A DNA stretch of 64,000 nucleotides, taken from NCBI GenBank assembly GCA_965242845.1, contig CBDETC010000001.1:124001-188000 (forward strand), written 5' to 3'. The translations under genes and the position numbers were made by a program. Positions 8,107 through 17,918 of this stretch are shown here, one piece after another (positions within the stretch are counted from its first letter, which is position 1; every line of letters starts with the position of its first letter). The stretch comes from RHLJ01 sp965242845 (GTDB taxonomy: Bacteria > Bacteroidota > Rhodothermia > Balneolales > Balneolaceae). The notes under the pieces are model-generated. The model made no database searches, was not told the origin of the DNA, and saw only the letters and a list, made by a program, of their open reading frames with translations.

Positions 8107-10410
8107 TTGGAGAACGCATTGCCTAACAAACTTCTAGCTCTTTTTGTAACGCTTACTTTTTTTATACCCTCTCTGTTTGCTCAGGAAAAAATTAAACTCA
8201 CGAAAATTTCCAGCCCAATAATTCTTGATGGAGTTGCTGACGAACCTGCGTGGGAGTCGGTTCCATATCTAAATCCGGTACAATATGAGCCAGTATTTAG
8301 AGGTGAAATGAATGAAGAAACCCGGTTCAAGGTAGCCTATGATGAGAATTATGTTTATGTCTCTGGAGAGCTATATACTAAGGATCATAATAGCATTGTC
8401 ACTAATTCACTGGTTAGAGATCAGTATAGTAGTGATGATGTATTTGCTGTAATTATTGATGGATTTAATGATAATCAGAATGCCAGCTGGTTCTTTATTA
8501 ATCCTGATGGGGTACGCTTCGACTTTGCTGTGTCTAATGATGCCGACTTTAGTGGCGGCCGAAACGCAATAAATAGCAGTTGGAATACTTTCTGGGACGC
8601 AGAAACTTCAAAATCGGAAGAGGGTTGGTTTGCTGAGATTCGGGTTCCATTTTCAAGTATTGGAGTTCAGGTTGATGATTCGGGGGAGACAGAAATGGGT
8701 ATTATCGTCTATCGTTGGATTACCTCTATTAACGAGCGTCATATTTATCCTGAAATCCCTCCCAATTGGAACCTGGGTAATGCCAAACCATCTCAAGCAC
8801 AGGATGTGGAATTGAATGGGGTGAACTCTAAGAATCCAATTTATTTCACTCCGTATGGTCTTACAGGAGTTGCACGACAAAACGAGTTGGCGATTGACTC
8901 AAGTGGGTATAGCTATGAGGACGATCTTACTCGTGAACTTGGCTTTGATGTCAAATACAATCTTACCAGTAACCTTACCGTAGATTTAACGGTTAATACT
9001 GATTTTGCTCAGGTTGAAGCAGATGATCAACAGCTTAACTTATCCCGATTCAGCCTGTTTTTCCCTGAAAAGAGACAATTCTTCCAACAGAGAGCCGGCC
9101 TTTTTGATTTTTCATTTGGAAGGGACAGAGTGTTTTATAGCCGGCGCATTGGCCTGGATGATGATGGAAACCCAGTTCGAATACTTGGAGGTGGAAGGGT
9201 TACAGGAAGAGTTGGGAACCTGGATGTAGGGGTGATTAACCTTCAAACCGCTAAGACATCTTCAATAGCCTCGGAGAATTTTGGTGTTGTTCGTTTAAAG
9301 CAACAGGTATTGAATGAGAGATCTTTTGTAGGAGGTATTGCTACTACTCGTGTAAATGCTGATGGTCACACCAATTTTGTTTTTGGACTTGATACGGAAC
9401 TGGACCTGGGGAAAGAAACATTCTTTGAAGCCCGTGGAGCTTTTTCGGAAGATGATGAATTAGAGTCTTCTGCTGATAAAAGTCTCGAAGAGTTGAGTAC
9501 TTACCGCCTTTCGGTTCGAAGATCGACCAATACAGGAATTAATTATCAGGCAACGTTCACACGGATAGGGGATAATTATGATCCCGAGCTAGGCTTTGTA
9601 AGATTGGGAGGTATTTCTCAAAAGTTTGCAAGAATTGGATATGGCTGGTTCGCCAAAGAAGAGTCCATTATTCAACGAAATTCGTTTCGCCTGGCATATT
9701 TCGGAAGGTTTTTCAATCAGGACCACTCATTATTCAATTTTGAAGATGGACTTGAGTCCAGGTTTACCAGCGCCAGATGGTCTACCAACTTTAAACAAAT
9801 AGGAAGCTTCGATATTGAGATAAGTGCTGATAAGGAAAATATTCCAATTGGGGATGATTTCGATGTGTTGGGGAAAATCACCATACCTGCCAATTCATAC
9901 TCTACAAGTGCGTTAGAACTGAGCTACCAATTTTCGGAAGCCTGGAAAATAGCCGGTGGGCTGGACGCTACTATTGGTTCTTTCTATGATGGAGTTCTTC
10001 AGGAATTCAGTTTTAACCCACGCTTCTTTGCATCCAGAAAGCTGGAGGTAGGTGGCAGCTATAGACTAACTCATTTGGATTTCCCTTCCAGCGTCGAGCA
10101 AAATACCAGTACAGGAGACGTCACAATAAACAGAGGTATTACTGAATTCACCTCACACTTGGGACAGTTCAGAGCTCAATACGCATTTAACAAAAAGGCG
10201 ACACTGAGCACGTTTGTACAGTATAGCAACGTAGCTGAACTGGCTGGTGCCAACTTACGCTTCCGATACAATTTTAGTGAAGGAAGAGATTTCTGGATTG
10301 TATTAAATGAAACAGTAAATACCGAACAGAGACAGCTCGGATTACCTAATCTGCCATTCATGGAAAGTGGTTCTATCCTAATCAAATACAACCATACCTT
10401 TGCCTTCTAG
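8107..10410 (+). CDS. CBM9-like / DUF5916 outer-membrane protein
   Basis: A 767-residue exported protein: signal peptide (ending FAQ, about residue 26), a family 9 carbohydrate-binding-like domain (about 35-235, with ILDGVADEPAWE and FEARVPF-like WFAEIRVPFSSIG) and a DUF5916 region (about 245-767) rich in alternating beta strands ending in YNHTFAF with a terminal Phe, as for outer-membrane barrels. The start must be non-ATG because an in-frame stop lies at 8101-8103: TTG 8107 opens the frame, but TTG 8119, giving MPNKLLALF, has GGAGA 6 bases upstream and is at least as likely. This family is common in marine Bacteroidota; its function is unproven, and annotation as a hydrolase rests on context only. 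Confidence 0.85.
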   Translation: MENALPNKLLALFVTLTFFIPSLFAQEKIKLTKISSPIILDGVADEPAWESVPYLNPVQYEPVFRGEMNEETRFKVAYDENYVYVSGELYTKDHNSIVTNSLVRDQYSSDDVFAVIIDGFNDNQNASWFFINPDGVRFDFAVSNDADFSGGRNAINSSWNTFWDAETSKSEEGWFAEIRVPFSSIGVQVDDSGETEMGIIVYRWITSINERHIYPEIPPNWNLGNAKPSQAQDVELNGVNSKNPIYFTPYGLTGVARQNELAIDSSGYSYEDDLTRELGFDVKYNLTSNLTVDLTVNTDFAQVEADDQQLNLSRFSLFFPEKRQFFQQRAGLFDFSFGRDRVFYSRRIGLDDDGNPVRILGGGRVTGRVGNLDVGVINLQTAKTSSIASENFGVVRLKQQVLNERSFVGGIATTRVNADGHTNFVFGLDTELDLGKETFFEARGAFSEDDELESSADKSLEELSTYRLSVRRSTNTGINYQATFTRIGDNYDPELGFVRLGGISQKFARIGYGWFAKEESIIQRNSFRLAYFGRFFNQDHSLFNFEDGLESRFTSARWSTNFKQIGSFDIEISADKENIPIGDDFDVLGKITIPANSYSTSALELSYQFSEAWKIAGGLDATIGSFYDGVLQEFSFNPRFFASRKLEVGGSYRLTHLDFPSSVEQNTSTGDVTINRGITEFTSHLGQFRAQYAFNKKATLSTFVQYSNVAELAGANLRFRYNFSEGRDFWIVLNETVNTEQRQLGLPNLPFMESGSILIKYNHTFAF

Positions 10411-10448
10411 TTTTCGTCATTACTCCAGAAAGCAAGAATAAATACGTG

Positions 10449-10544
10449 CCCACCCCTCAATCCCCTCCAGTGGAGGGGAAGAATAATATTTTTGCAGTTT
10501 TCTTAGATCAAAGAGTTCCCCTCTTGGGAGGGGACAGGGGTGGG
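10449..10544. repeat. Foldable 96-bp intergenic element with nested inverted repeats
   Basis: The ends CCCACCCCT (10449-10457) and AGGGGTGGG (10536-10544) are perfect complements, and inside them TCCCCTCC (10461-10468) pairs with GGAGGGGA (10527-10534). Each half can also form its own hairpin: CCCCTCCA/TGGAGGGG at 10462-10478 and TCCCCTC/GAGGGGA at about 10517-10534. The element sits between the converging DUF5916 and Dabb genes. It resembles dispersed non-coding repeats of the phylum; no transposase is nearby. Confidence 0.75.
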
Positions 10545-10568
10545 TATATACGAGTTCAAAGCAAAGCT

Positions 10569-10985
10569 TTACTCAACAATCATATCATACACTAATACTC
10601 TTTCCCAGAGATGGCTGTAGTTCTCTACAAAAGCCTCATGAATTGGATGCGTCTGATAGGCATCCTGAGCTTCTACATTCTCGAAATACATTAGTTCGGA
10701 AACATGGAAGCTATTATCCACCACTTCTCGCTCCAGAGTAGAGGCCGGTGTTCCAATCAACAATTCCTTTACTTCTTCGATTTCTCTTAACGTATTTAAG
10801 CCCTCGATTAATTGTTGTTTGTCGGCTTCTGAATCCGGGTTTGCAAGCCAGAAAAAAACGTGATGAACGACTTGTCCTGATTTATTTTCCAGAGTGACCT
10901 GTTCTGTTGTTGTTTCTGGTGTGCTTTGTTGACATCCCATAAAGATTAAGGCAATGGTGAATAGAGTTAAAAAACTGATTTTCAT
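10569..10985 (-). CDS. Dabb-domain lipoprotein
   Basis: The product is 138 residues from the ATG at 10985. That start is preferred over one 15 codons upstream (11030) because it gives a compact lipoprotein signal peptide with the lipobox IFMGC, cleaved before Cys18. The remainder has the stress-responsive A/B barrel (Dabb) pattern: VVHHVFFWL near the start, a middle VKELLIGTPA, and the end with F..VEAQDAYQTHPIHEAFVE and YDMIVE. Dabb domains form small ferredoxin-like dimers with varied or unknown roles. A lipidated Dabb protein would be anchored in the outer or inner membrane facing the periplasm. Confidence 0.82.
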   Translation of the reverse strand: MKISFLTLFTIALIFMGCQQSTPETTTEQVTLENKSGQVVHHVFFWLANPDSEADKQQLIEGLNTLREIEEVKELLIGTPASTLEREVVDNSFHVSELMYFENVEAQDAYQTHPIHEAFVENYSHLWERVLVYDMIVE

Positions 10986-11155
10986 AGTTGAGTGATTAGT
11001 GCTTACAAGTTTATTTAATTCATTATCCAAACACTACTGGATAAAGAGTCACTGTTCTAATGACGGTCTAACGATACCATATTTCTTGGGAATTATTTAC
11101 TCCATTTTACGGGATTTTTTGGTAGCCTCATGCTGAACTTCAAACTAGCTACATC

Positions 11156-13753
11156 ATGAAAAAACTCTCCCTTCTGGGCATTGCTCTTCTTATCAGTACT
11201 TCTGTTTTTGCCCAATTTCAAAAAGAAATCGAACGCTTTCAATTCGATCCGGAAATAACCTATGATTCTTCAATTCCAACTCCCTCAGAATTTCTTGGAT
11301 ATGAGCTTGGGGAAGAATATACCTTCCATCATAAGGTGATGGAGTATTTCGAGGTACTTGCTAACTCATCAGACAAGATTACTTTTCATGAGTATGGAAG
11401 AACCTATGAAAACCGCTCTTTGAATTATGCCATCATTACCTCAGATGCGAATCACGGGAGGTTGGATGAGATCCAGCAAAACAATCTGCAAATAGCCAAC
11501 GACCCGGGATCGGTTGAAATAGGAGACGAACCGGTAGTAGTTTGGCTGAGCTATAATGTGCATGGAAATGAGCCATCGAGCAGTGAGGCAGCCATGCAAA
11601 CGGCATATCGACTGGTTGCTAGCACAGATTCAGAAACCCAAAACTGGCTCGAAAATGCTGTAGTGATTATTGATCCGGTTCTTAATCCAGATGGTCGCGA
11701 TCGCTATGTATACTGGTATAAATCGAGTCAGGCGAATATCCTAAACACTAACTACGAAGACCTTGAGCACGACGAAATTTGGCCTGGTGGTAGAACCAAT
11801 CACTACTGGTTTGATTTGAATAGAGATTGGGTATGGTTGATCCATCCAGAATCTGCCGGAAGAATTAAAGTGTACCAAAAGTGGATGCCCCAGGTACATT
11901 TAGATTTTCACGAGCAGGGTTTCAACAATAATTATTTTACCATGCCTGGTACTACTCCAAGGAATCATGAGCTTCCTGAAGATTATGAGTACTGGGCAGA
12001 TGTTTTTGGCCGCGGAGCCATTACTGAATTTGACAAAGCTAATGTGAACTTCGAAACACGAGAGCGCTTCGATTTCTTTTACCCTGGTTATGGTTCTTCC
12101 TATCCAAGTATTATGGGAGGGATCGGAATGCTGGCTGAACAGGGTGGACATAGTATGGGAGGTCGTGCTGTAGAAACCAATGATGGTTATGTACTGACTC
12201 TTCGACAACGAGTATTTGATCATTATAAAAACGGGGTTTCTGTTGTTAAAACCTCGGTTGATAATAGAGATGCCTTGCTTAAATATTTCCAAAATGCTAG
12301 ATCTCAATCGGCTCAAAAGGGCAATACCAAAGCATACATTCTGCCTAATAATTCCAATGACTACACCTACGATGTAGTTAACCTGATGCTGAAGCAGGGT
12401 GTTCAGGTAGAACAAGCGGACGAAGCGTTCACTATTCGGAATGCTTACAGCTATTGGGATGGAACAAGCTCGTCCAGAAGGTTTGAAGCAGGGGATTTTA
12501 TTATCAAAACAGATCAACCTGCCCACTTATTCATAAACACCTTGTTCAGAAGACAACTTGATATCAAAGACTCAGTCATGTACGATATGAGTACCTGGTC
12601 TATTCCTTTGGCATATAATCTTGATGCGGCATGGACGACATCAAATGTAGGTGTCTCTACTTCAAATCTAGATACTCAGCTGGATTCACCAAACGGAGTA
12701 ACAGGTGGCAATGCAAGTTATGCATACGTGGTAGACTGGAATCAGCGACATGCTCCAAAAGCCCTGGCAAAGTTGTGGGAGCATGGATATAAAGTTCGCT
12801 CCTCACTAAAAGGATTTACTAAAGATGGAGTTGATTATTCTCGTGGTTCACTGGTTGTACTAATGGGAAGAAATCGTCATAAGAGTTCTTCTATTCATGC
12901 AGATATGAAGAAGATTGCTGAGTCCACTCAAGTAAAGATCGCAGGTTTTAATACCGGTAGAATGGACGAAGGTAGTGATCTGGGTTCTCCAAGCATGCGA
13001 CCAATTGAAGAGCCTAAAGTTGGGTTACTCATGGATGCGGGCTTCAACTCTTACACAGCTGGACAGCTATGGTTTTTGTTTGACCAATGGACTGAGTTTG
13101 GTATTTCCAGGATTCGCTCAGACCGGACGAGAGGGAACTTAAGATTGAATGAGTATGATGTGATTTTGATGCCAGGTGGCTTTGGCCTGAATGGAGTTAT
13201 CAATGAGAACGCACGTGAGCAGTTAAAAGCATGGGTTCGAAATGGAGGAACGCTTATTGGTACTGAATCAAGCGGATCATGGTTAACCAAGGATCAGTCT
13301 GGTATCTCTTCTATAGAGCTGTTTGAGGAAGAGGATAAAGACGACGATAAGGTAGATCCGGCAGCATATACCAGGTATATGGACAGGGAAGATTCTACTG
13401 GACTTCGAAGAATTCCTGGTTCTGCATTCAAGGCTAACATTGATAATTCACACCCATTAGCTTTTGGAATGTCTGATAAGTTGTACTCTTTAAAATTCAG
13501 GACAGATGGTATCAAGCCTGATCCTTCTTTCCATACAGTTGGACATTACTTAAAAGACCCAAATCAGGTATTAGCTTCCGGGTATTCTTCCAATGAGAAT
13601 AAAAAGCAGGCCGCTGGTATGGCCTTTGCAGCTGTCCAGGATATGGGACAGGGGCAGGTGGTAATTCTTTTAGACAACACTCAGTATAGAATGTTCTGGG
13701 TAGGTCCAGCTCGATTAGTACAAAACGCAGTGATGTTAGTACCTGGGTTTTAA
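11156..13753 (+). CDS. Secreted M14-family zinc carboxypeptidase
   Basis: The 865-residue protein carries a signal peptide (1-20, VFAQ), an M14 peptidase domain (about 50-400) and a C-terminal domain (about 620-860) that resembles a glutamine-amidotransferase-like flavodoxin fold (GLLMDAGFNSYTAGQLWFLFD, DVILMPGGFG, GTESSG). Zinc ligands are visible as His136 and Glu139 in NVHGNEP, with NPDGRDRY (substrate carboxylate region) and VHLDFHEQG (His248/His252) downstream. It probably degrades peptides outside the cytoplasm. It ends 17 bases before a strong bidirectional terminator. Large M14 proteins of this arrangement are common in Bacteroidota; exact specificity is unknown. Confidence 0.9.
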   Translation: MKKLSLLGIALLISTSVFAQFQKEIERFQFDPEITYDSSIPTPSEFLGYELGEEYTFHHKVMEYFEVLANSSDKITFHEYGRTYENRSLNYAIITSDANHGRLDEIQQNNLQIANDPGSVEIGDEPVVVWLSYNVHGNEPSSSEAAMQTAYRLVASTDSETQNWLENAVVIIDPVLNPDGRDRYVYWYKSSQANILNTNYEDLEHDEIWPGGRTNHYWFDLNRDWVWLIHPESAGRIKVYQKWMPQVHLDFHEQGFNNNYFTMPGTTPRNHELPEDYEYWADVFGRGAITEFDKANVNFETRERFDFFYPGYGSSYPSIMGGIGMLAEQGGHSMGGRAVETNDGYVLTLRQRVFDHYKNGVSVVKTSVDNRDALLKYFQNARSQSAQKGNTKAYILPNNSNDYTYDVVNLMLKQGVQVEQADEAFTIRNAYSYWDGTSSSRRFEAGDFIIKTDQPAHLFINTLFRRQLDIKDSVMYDMSTWSIPLAYNLDAAWTTSNVGVSTSNLDTQLDSPNGVTGGNASYAYVVDWNQRHAPKALAKLWEHGYKVRSSLKGFTKDGVDYSRGSLVVLMGRNRHKSSSIHADMKKIAESTQVKIAGFNTGRMDEGSDLGSPSMRPIEEPKVGLLMDAGFNSYTAGQLWFLFDQWTEFGISRIRSDRTRGNLRLNEYDVILMPGGFGLNGVINENAREQLKAWVRNGGTLIGTESSGSWLTKDQSGISSIELFEEEDKDDDKVDPAAYTRYMDREDSTGLRRIPGSAFKANIDNSHPLAFGMSDKLYSLKFRTDGIKPDPSFHTVGHYLKDPNQVLASGYSSNENKKQAAGMAFAAVQDMGQGQVVILLDNTQYRMFWVGPARLVQNAVMLVPGF

Positions 13754-13770
13754 TAAAAAAGAACTAATCA

Positions 13771-13807
13771 AAAAAAGCCCATCCGGATTACCGGATGGGC
13801 TTTTTTT
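13771..13807. terminator. Bidirectional intrinsic terminator
   Basis: The perfect 10-bp stem GCCCATCCGG (13777-13786)/CCGGATGGGC (13791-13800) with loop ATTA is flanked by six A before and seven T after, so it can end transcription of the M14 gene (plus) and of the GH81 gene (minus). Confidence 0.92.
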
Positions 13808-13810
13808 GTA

Positions 13811-16800
13811 TTACTTAATTAGCAACATTTTCTTTGTGAGTACTTCGTCTCCAGCTGATAATCTGTAGAAGTATACTCCAGACGTATACTGGGAAGCGTC
13901 CCAAGGAATTGAGTACGAACCGGGAGTCAATCTTGAATCTATCAGGGTAGAGACTAGTTGCCCAAGAGTATTGAAAATCTCCAGGGTGACTTGCGAAGCT
14001 TGTGGCACTCCAAACTCAATATTTGTACTTGGGTTAAATGGATTCGGATAATTTTGAGACAATTCCAGAACATCCGGGATATCGTTTTCCGTGCCTTCCG
14101 TACTGTTGATTATCTGGTCTCCATAGAAATACACGTTATCAATATAGATTTCATTGATTTCTGAGTTACCAATAAAGAGTAATTGGGCGAGATGCTCACG
14201 AGTGGTCATATTTACAAAATCGTCAATAGGAATGTCGAAGCTGATCCATTGATTACTTACTAGTTGAGGAGTAGACTCTTCATCGTAAAATAGTTCATGC
14301 TCCACATCATCTCCGCCACTCCACACTCCGTTGGCTCCAAAGTCGACCAGTTTAAGACTAAAGGAAGCGCTGGCAGTTACATTATCAGGAGTCCACATGT
14401 CAAACCGGAGATTGGTCAGATTTGTACCATCAATGGTTTCCGCAATGAACTCTATTCCTGCAAAAGTTAGGTTTGTGTAGTGTTTGACATCGTTTCCGTC
14501 TATAGCGATGTCTTCAAGATCTGCCTGATCCCATCCAGCTGACCAGGTATCAACCGGAACATTATCATAGGCGTTACTAAATAGGGATACCACTTTGTTA
14601 GCATCGTGTGTTGGGGTAGGGGCTGCACTTACCGTAGCTTTTTTACCAAAATAGAAGTTGTCAAAGAATACGGTTCCGTTTCCTTCAATCTTGATTTGGA
14701 AGACATCCGATAAATCAACAACCTCAGAAAATTCCGTGAGAGGGATGTCCACACTTTGCCAGCTTCCGTTTTTTATAGAAATCTCATAGGGGGTTTCTAG
14801 TGGTCCGGGGCTGATTAAGTAGATAAGAAGCTCTGAAGAATCATCTGTCCAGTAATCGAGGTGGAACCATTCCATTTCTGAGGCATCTACTGATTCTCCA
14901 AGTTCCGTACCCTGATAGTTTAGATTCTCATATTTAAGAGTATTATTGCCTGCTACCTGGACTATGGAAGTTTGGGTTAATTGATTCCAAAAAGGATTAA
15001 AGTTAGTGCCTTCAATATCGGTATAAATATCACTGAAGATAGAAATTACATTTTCAGCATCCAGTATTGGGGAAGGAGCAGGGGCCTGTGGTCCAGCGGG
15101 CACGGGATCGTCTCCAAAGAAGAAGATGTTATCAATTAGAACGAAGCCATCTCCTTCAAATCTTAACTCGGAGATGGCGAATAAATCCACTCCACTGAGT
15201 GTACTCAGTGGTATGCTCACCCTTTCCCACTCTTCGTTAGTGACCATAAAATCGTATTTCTCTTCGCCAGCTTCACTTACTAAGTACACAGCAAGAGAGG
15301 TAGTGCCTGATGCCCAATAATCTATGTGTAATGAGTCTCTTGAAGAGACATTTTGAGGGACATCCAGTTCCGTTGTTTGGAAATCTAAATCTTCATACAG
15401 AAGGGTGTTATTACCATCGATCACTTCAAGCGAAGTCATGGTCATTTGCCCTTCATCAACGTTAAAGTTCGCATCTGTAGAACTAGGATAGGCATCGCTG
15501 AAAATGGAAATTACATTTTCAGAGTCAATTGTAGGCTCCGGAGCAGCATCAAGCGTGTCGGCTAACATACTGGTGCTATAAGTACCCATCGATGTAGCCG
15601 GAACAATAAAAGAGAAGCCATCTGTGAATGAAATAAGTCGTTCCGAAGATCCAGCATTATAAGCTACATAGGTCGTATCATCATCTCCATTTACAAAAAC
15701 TCCGTAAGTGGGAGTGTCAGCAAATACTGTGGTGTTGGAATGCCCCATTTCCTTCAAATTATATAACCAGTGAAGGGTGCGAGCTCTGGATTCGCCTTCG
15801 AAGGGTTCGTAATCAGAATCAGCTTCGTAATGGGAGATTGCAAGATCGGGATCGGATAAAGCCAGGAATGACCATAATACATCCTGCCAGGTAGTAGGCT
15901 GACCACCTAGATCGGTTACCATAGAATTATAGTTCTCGAATACATAACCAGGTTCCCTTCCGAGGTAAACCGAAGAAGCTGTAACAGGTAAAAAGTTGAT
16001 GCCATGGATGAATTCCGACCTGTTCCCGAACCAGGTATCATGTCCACCTTCATTACCCCAAACTCTTCCCAACGCATTTTTTGAGTAATCTGCCGGAAAT
16101 ACCTCATCATCAACATCAAACCAATATTGTTCAATAGCTTCTGTTTCATTGGTATAAAGGAATACGCCAAGATCCCTTATTGCTTCCTGGCCAGTCATCT
16201 CACCCCATAAAATTAACGCTGAATTATAATTCATTGATTCTGAACTGGATTCCTGGTTATTACCATTTCCAAAGTCAGCATGACCAGAAGCCCAGGAGTG
16301 ACCAGCGTAGGTATCGTAGTTTCGTAAATAAGGAAACATAGAATCCGTTCTGTCCCAGTTACTAACGTTTCTGATAAGCAGGTTAACCATTGCTCCCCAG
16401 TTATCCTGAGAAGCCCAGGCGCTGTCATATTGTGCTACAGTCGCTGCGGCCATAATCGCATAACCTGCATGGAAGTGTTGGTCATTGAGCTGAGTATCGG
16501 TGAAAAATCCGGCTGGGAATCCAGTTAGAGAATTCCATTCACTGTTGTAGTAATATTCTTGAGTGCCGCCAATTGTAAACCAATCCTCAAGCCTAAGTTT
16601 CATTTCAGTAAGGAAGTGATCCCGTTCACCAATAGCACCAAGTTGATCTGCAATGTGAACCAGCTGAGCAAATCTGCCCATTTCGATTCCACTTTCATAG
16701 GTTCCTTTGCCTGCGGTTAATGCTTCACCAGCAGCATCCTGAACAAATTCCAGGAGTTCAATTCGATCATAACTTCCTAAATCGGGTAATGAGGGTAATA

Positions 16801-17824
16801 TTCCTGAAAACATCATTTCCGTAGTAAATGTATTTCCTTCAAATACTTTCATTTCTCCGCGAGGAGATTCATAACTATAGCTCGTTAGCGTTTCAGAAGT
16901 ATTTAGCCATTGGTGCCGGTAAAGAGCTGTCAGTGTTTCATCAGAGTTTGAGACAGCACTATCCATAAGGGTGGTTTCATAGGAGTAGGTAGTGATTAAA
17001 GAACCAGAGTCTTCATCATAATCCCACTCTACCGTACTATTTGTTACAAAGGCATAGGCGTGGCTTCTGAAGAGTTCTAAGGTAGCTGAGGTAGTATCAG
17101 GTAAAAGAGCTATTGAAAAGAAATCCTTTCCATTTAATGTAGATTCGAAAACATCTGTGCCGGTCCATGCCGACCCTGTTGGTGCAAACACTCCATAATG
17201 CTTACCGCCTATAGTAAGTCCCAGGACTTCATTCTCATTATGCCATACTTCGTGTGATTGAGTAGGATCAATTTCTGCGTTTCCACCTGTAATCGTAAAA
17301 AAGGTGTAGGGGAGACCGTGACCAAAAGTTGCTCGCATTGAAGCTCCGCCAACTTCCCAAAGAGCTGTTACCGTCCAGTCTCCATAATCCTCAGTAAGGG
17401 TTTCAGAAGCTGTAAGGCCTACTACACCAACTTTCAATTGCTGAGAAAAGGGATACTGATAGTTATTTGCATCCAGAGTGTGAGTGTCGGAGTATCCGAT
17501 TTGTAAGCCACTTCCGATCGACTTAAAGTTGAGCGGATGTGCATAAATATTATTCGTGTGCGGGCTATTGTTATAAGGGAAAATCAAACTGCTCCAGAAA
17601 TCATTAGTGGCAATGGGTTTATCGAACGAGCTTGAAACCTTTGGAGAAACTTCTACTCCTGAAGAAGTTTGAGGATTATTACCTCCGTCGGGAAGGGTAG
17701 TACTATAACTTCCTTGCCCTACGGTAACTGATTGGGCGACAATTTGATTGGGTAATAAAAAGGAAATCCCAAATAGTACTGCAGTGGTAAACAGTACAGG
17801 TTTGATAGCAATTCGCATTAGCAT
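13811..17824 (-). CDS. Secreted GH81 endo-beta-1,3-glucanase with three repeat domains and T9SS sorting domain
   Basis: This 1337-residue enzyme should cut beta-1,3-glucan (laminarin, curdlan) outside the cell. A signal peptide (about 1-30, ending IVAQ) precedes the GH81 region (about 40-720), recognised from NDFWSSLIFPY, the helical barrel motifs DQHFHAGYAIM and AGHSWASGHADFGNGNNQES, and the Glu-rich ESSSES (about residues 518-530) that should hold the catalytic acids. Three related beta-sandwich domains follow (starting near 763, 919 and 1070), each opening with D-A/S-E/N-x-V-I-S-I/L-F-S and ending in FxDNxxF; they look like carbohydrate-binding modules. Residues 1250-1337 form a type IX secretion sorting domain (LSQNYPNPFNPSTNI to KKMLLIK). 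A second Met at codon 3 is an alternative start. Confidence 0.92.
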   Translation of the reverse strand: MLMRIAIKPVLFTTAVLFGISFLLPNQIVAQSVTVGQGSYSTTLPDGGNNPQTSSGVEVSPKVSSSFDKPIATNDFWSSLIFPYNNSPHTNNIYAHPLNFKSIGSGLQIGYSDTHTLDANNYQYPFSQQLKVGVVGLTASETLTEDYGDWTVTALWEVGGASMRATFGHGLPYTFFTITGGNAEIDPTQSHEVWHNENEVLGLTIGGKHYGVFAPTGSAWTGTDVFESTLNGKDFFSIALLPDTTSATLELFRSHAYAFVTNSTVEWDYDEDSGSLITTYSYETTLMDSAVSNSDETLTALYRHQWLNTSETLTSYSYESPRGEMKVFEGNTFTTEMMFSGILPSLPDLGSYDRIELLEFVQDAAGEALTAGKGTYESGIEMGRFAQLVHIADQLGAIGERDHFLTEMKLRLEDWFTIGGTQEYYYNSEWNSLTGFPAGFFTDTQLNDQHFHAGYAIMAAATVAQYDSAWASQDNWGAMVNLLIRNVSNWDRTDSMFPYLRNYDTYAGHSWASGHADFGNGNNQESSSESMNYNSALILWGEMTGQEAIRDLGVFLYTNETEAIEQYWFDVDDEVFPADYSKNALGRVWGNEGGHDTWFGNRSEFIHGINFLPVTASSVYLGREPGYVFENYNSMVTDLGGQPTTWQDVLWSFLALSDPDLAISHYEADSDYEPFEGESRARTLHWLYNLKEMGHSNTTVFADTPTYGVFVNGDDDTTYVAYNAGSSERLISFTDGFSFIVPATSMGTYSTSMLADTLDAAPEPTIDSENVISIFSDAYPSSTDANFNVDEGQMTMTSLEVIDGNNTLLYEDLDFQTTELDVPQNVSSRDSLHIDYWASGTTSLAVYLVSEAGEEKYDFMVTNEEWERVSIPLSTLSGVDLFAISELRFEGDGFVLIDNIFFFGDDPVPAGPQAPAPSPILDAENVISIFSDIYTDIEGTNFNPFWNQLTQTSIVQVAGNNTLKYENLNYQGTELGESVDASEMEWFHLDYWTDDSSELLIYLISPGPLETPYEISIKNGSWQSVDIPLTEFSEVVDLSDVFQIKIEGNGTVFFDNFYFGKKATVSAAPTPTHDANKVVSLFSNAYDNVPVDTWSAGWDQADLEDIAIDGNDVKHYTNLTFAGIEFIAETIDGTNLTNLRFDMWTPDNVTASASFSLKLVDFGANGVWSGGDDVEHELFYDEESTPQLVSNQWISFDIPIDDFVNMTTREHLAQLLFIGNSEINEIYIDNVYFYGDQIINSTEGTENDIPDVLELSQNYPNPFNPSTNIEFGVPQASQVTLEIFNTLGQLVSTLIDSRLTPGSYSIPWDASQYTSGVYFYRLSAGDEVLTKKMLLIK

Positions 17825-17918
17825 CTTGGTTGGTTAATTCTTGATGAAACGCTAATTAAGCTATTAGAACGCAAATAATCCAGAAGATCAAGAGTAAAAC
17901 TAGTAGTGAAAACTAGAG

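Noticed and set aside
10991..11030. Upstream start of the Dabb protein at 11030
   Set aside because: It would put 15 polar residues before an otherwise ideal lipoprotein signal peptide.
11900..12526. Minus-strand frame of 208 codons inside the M14 gene
   Set aside because: It is a shadow of a well-supported peptidase gene and shows no recognisable domain.
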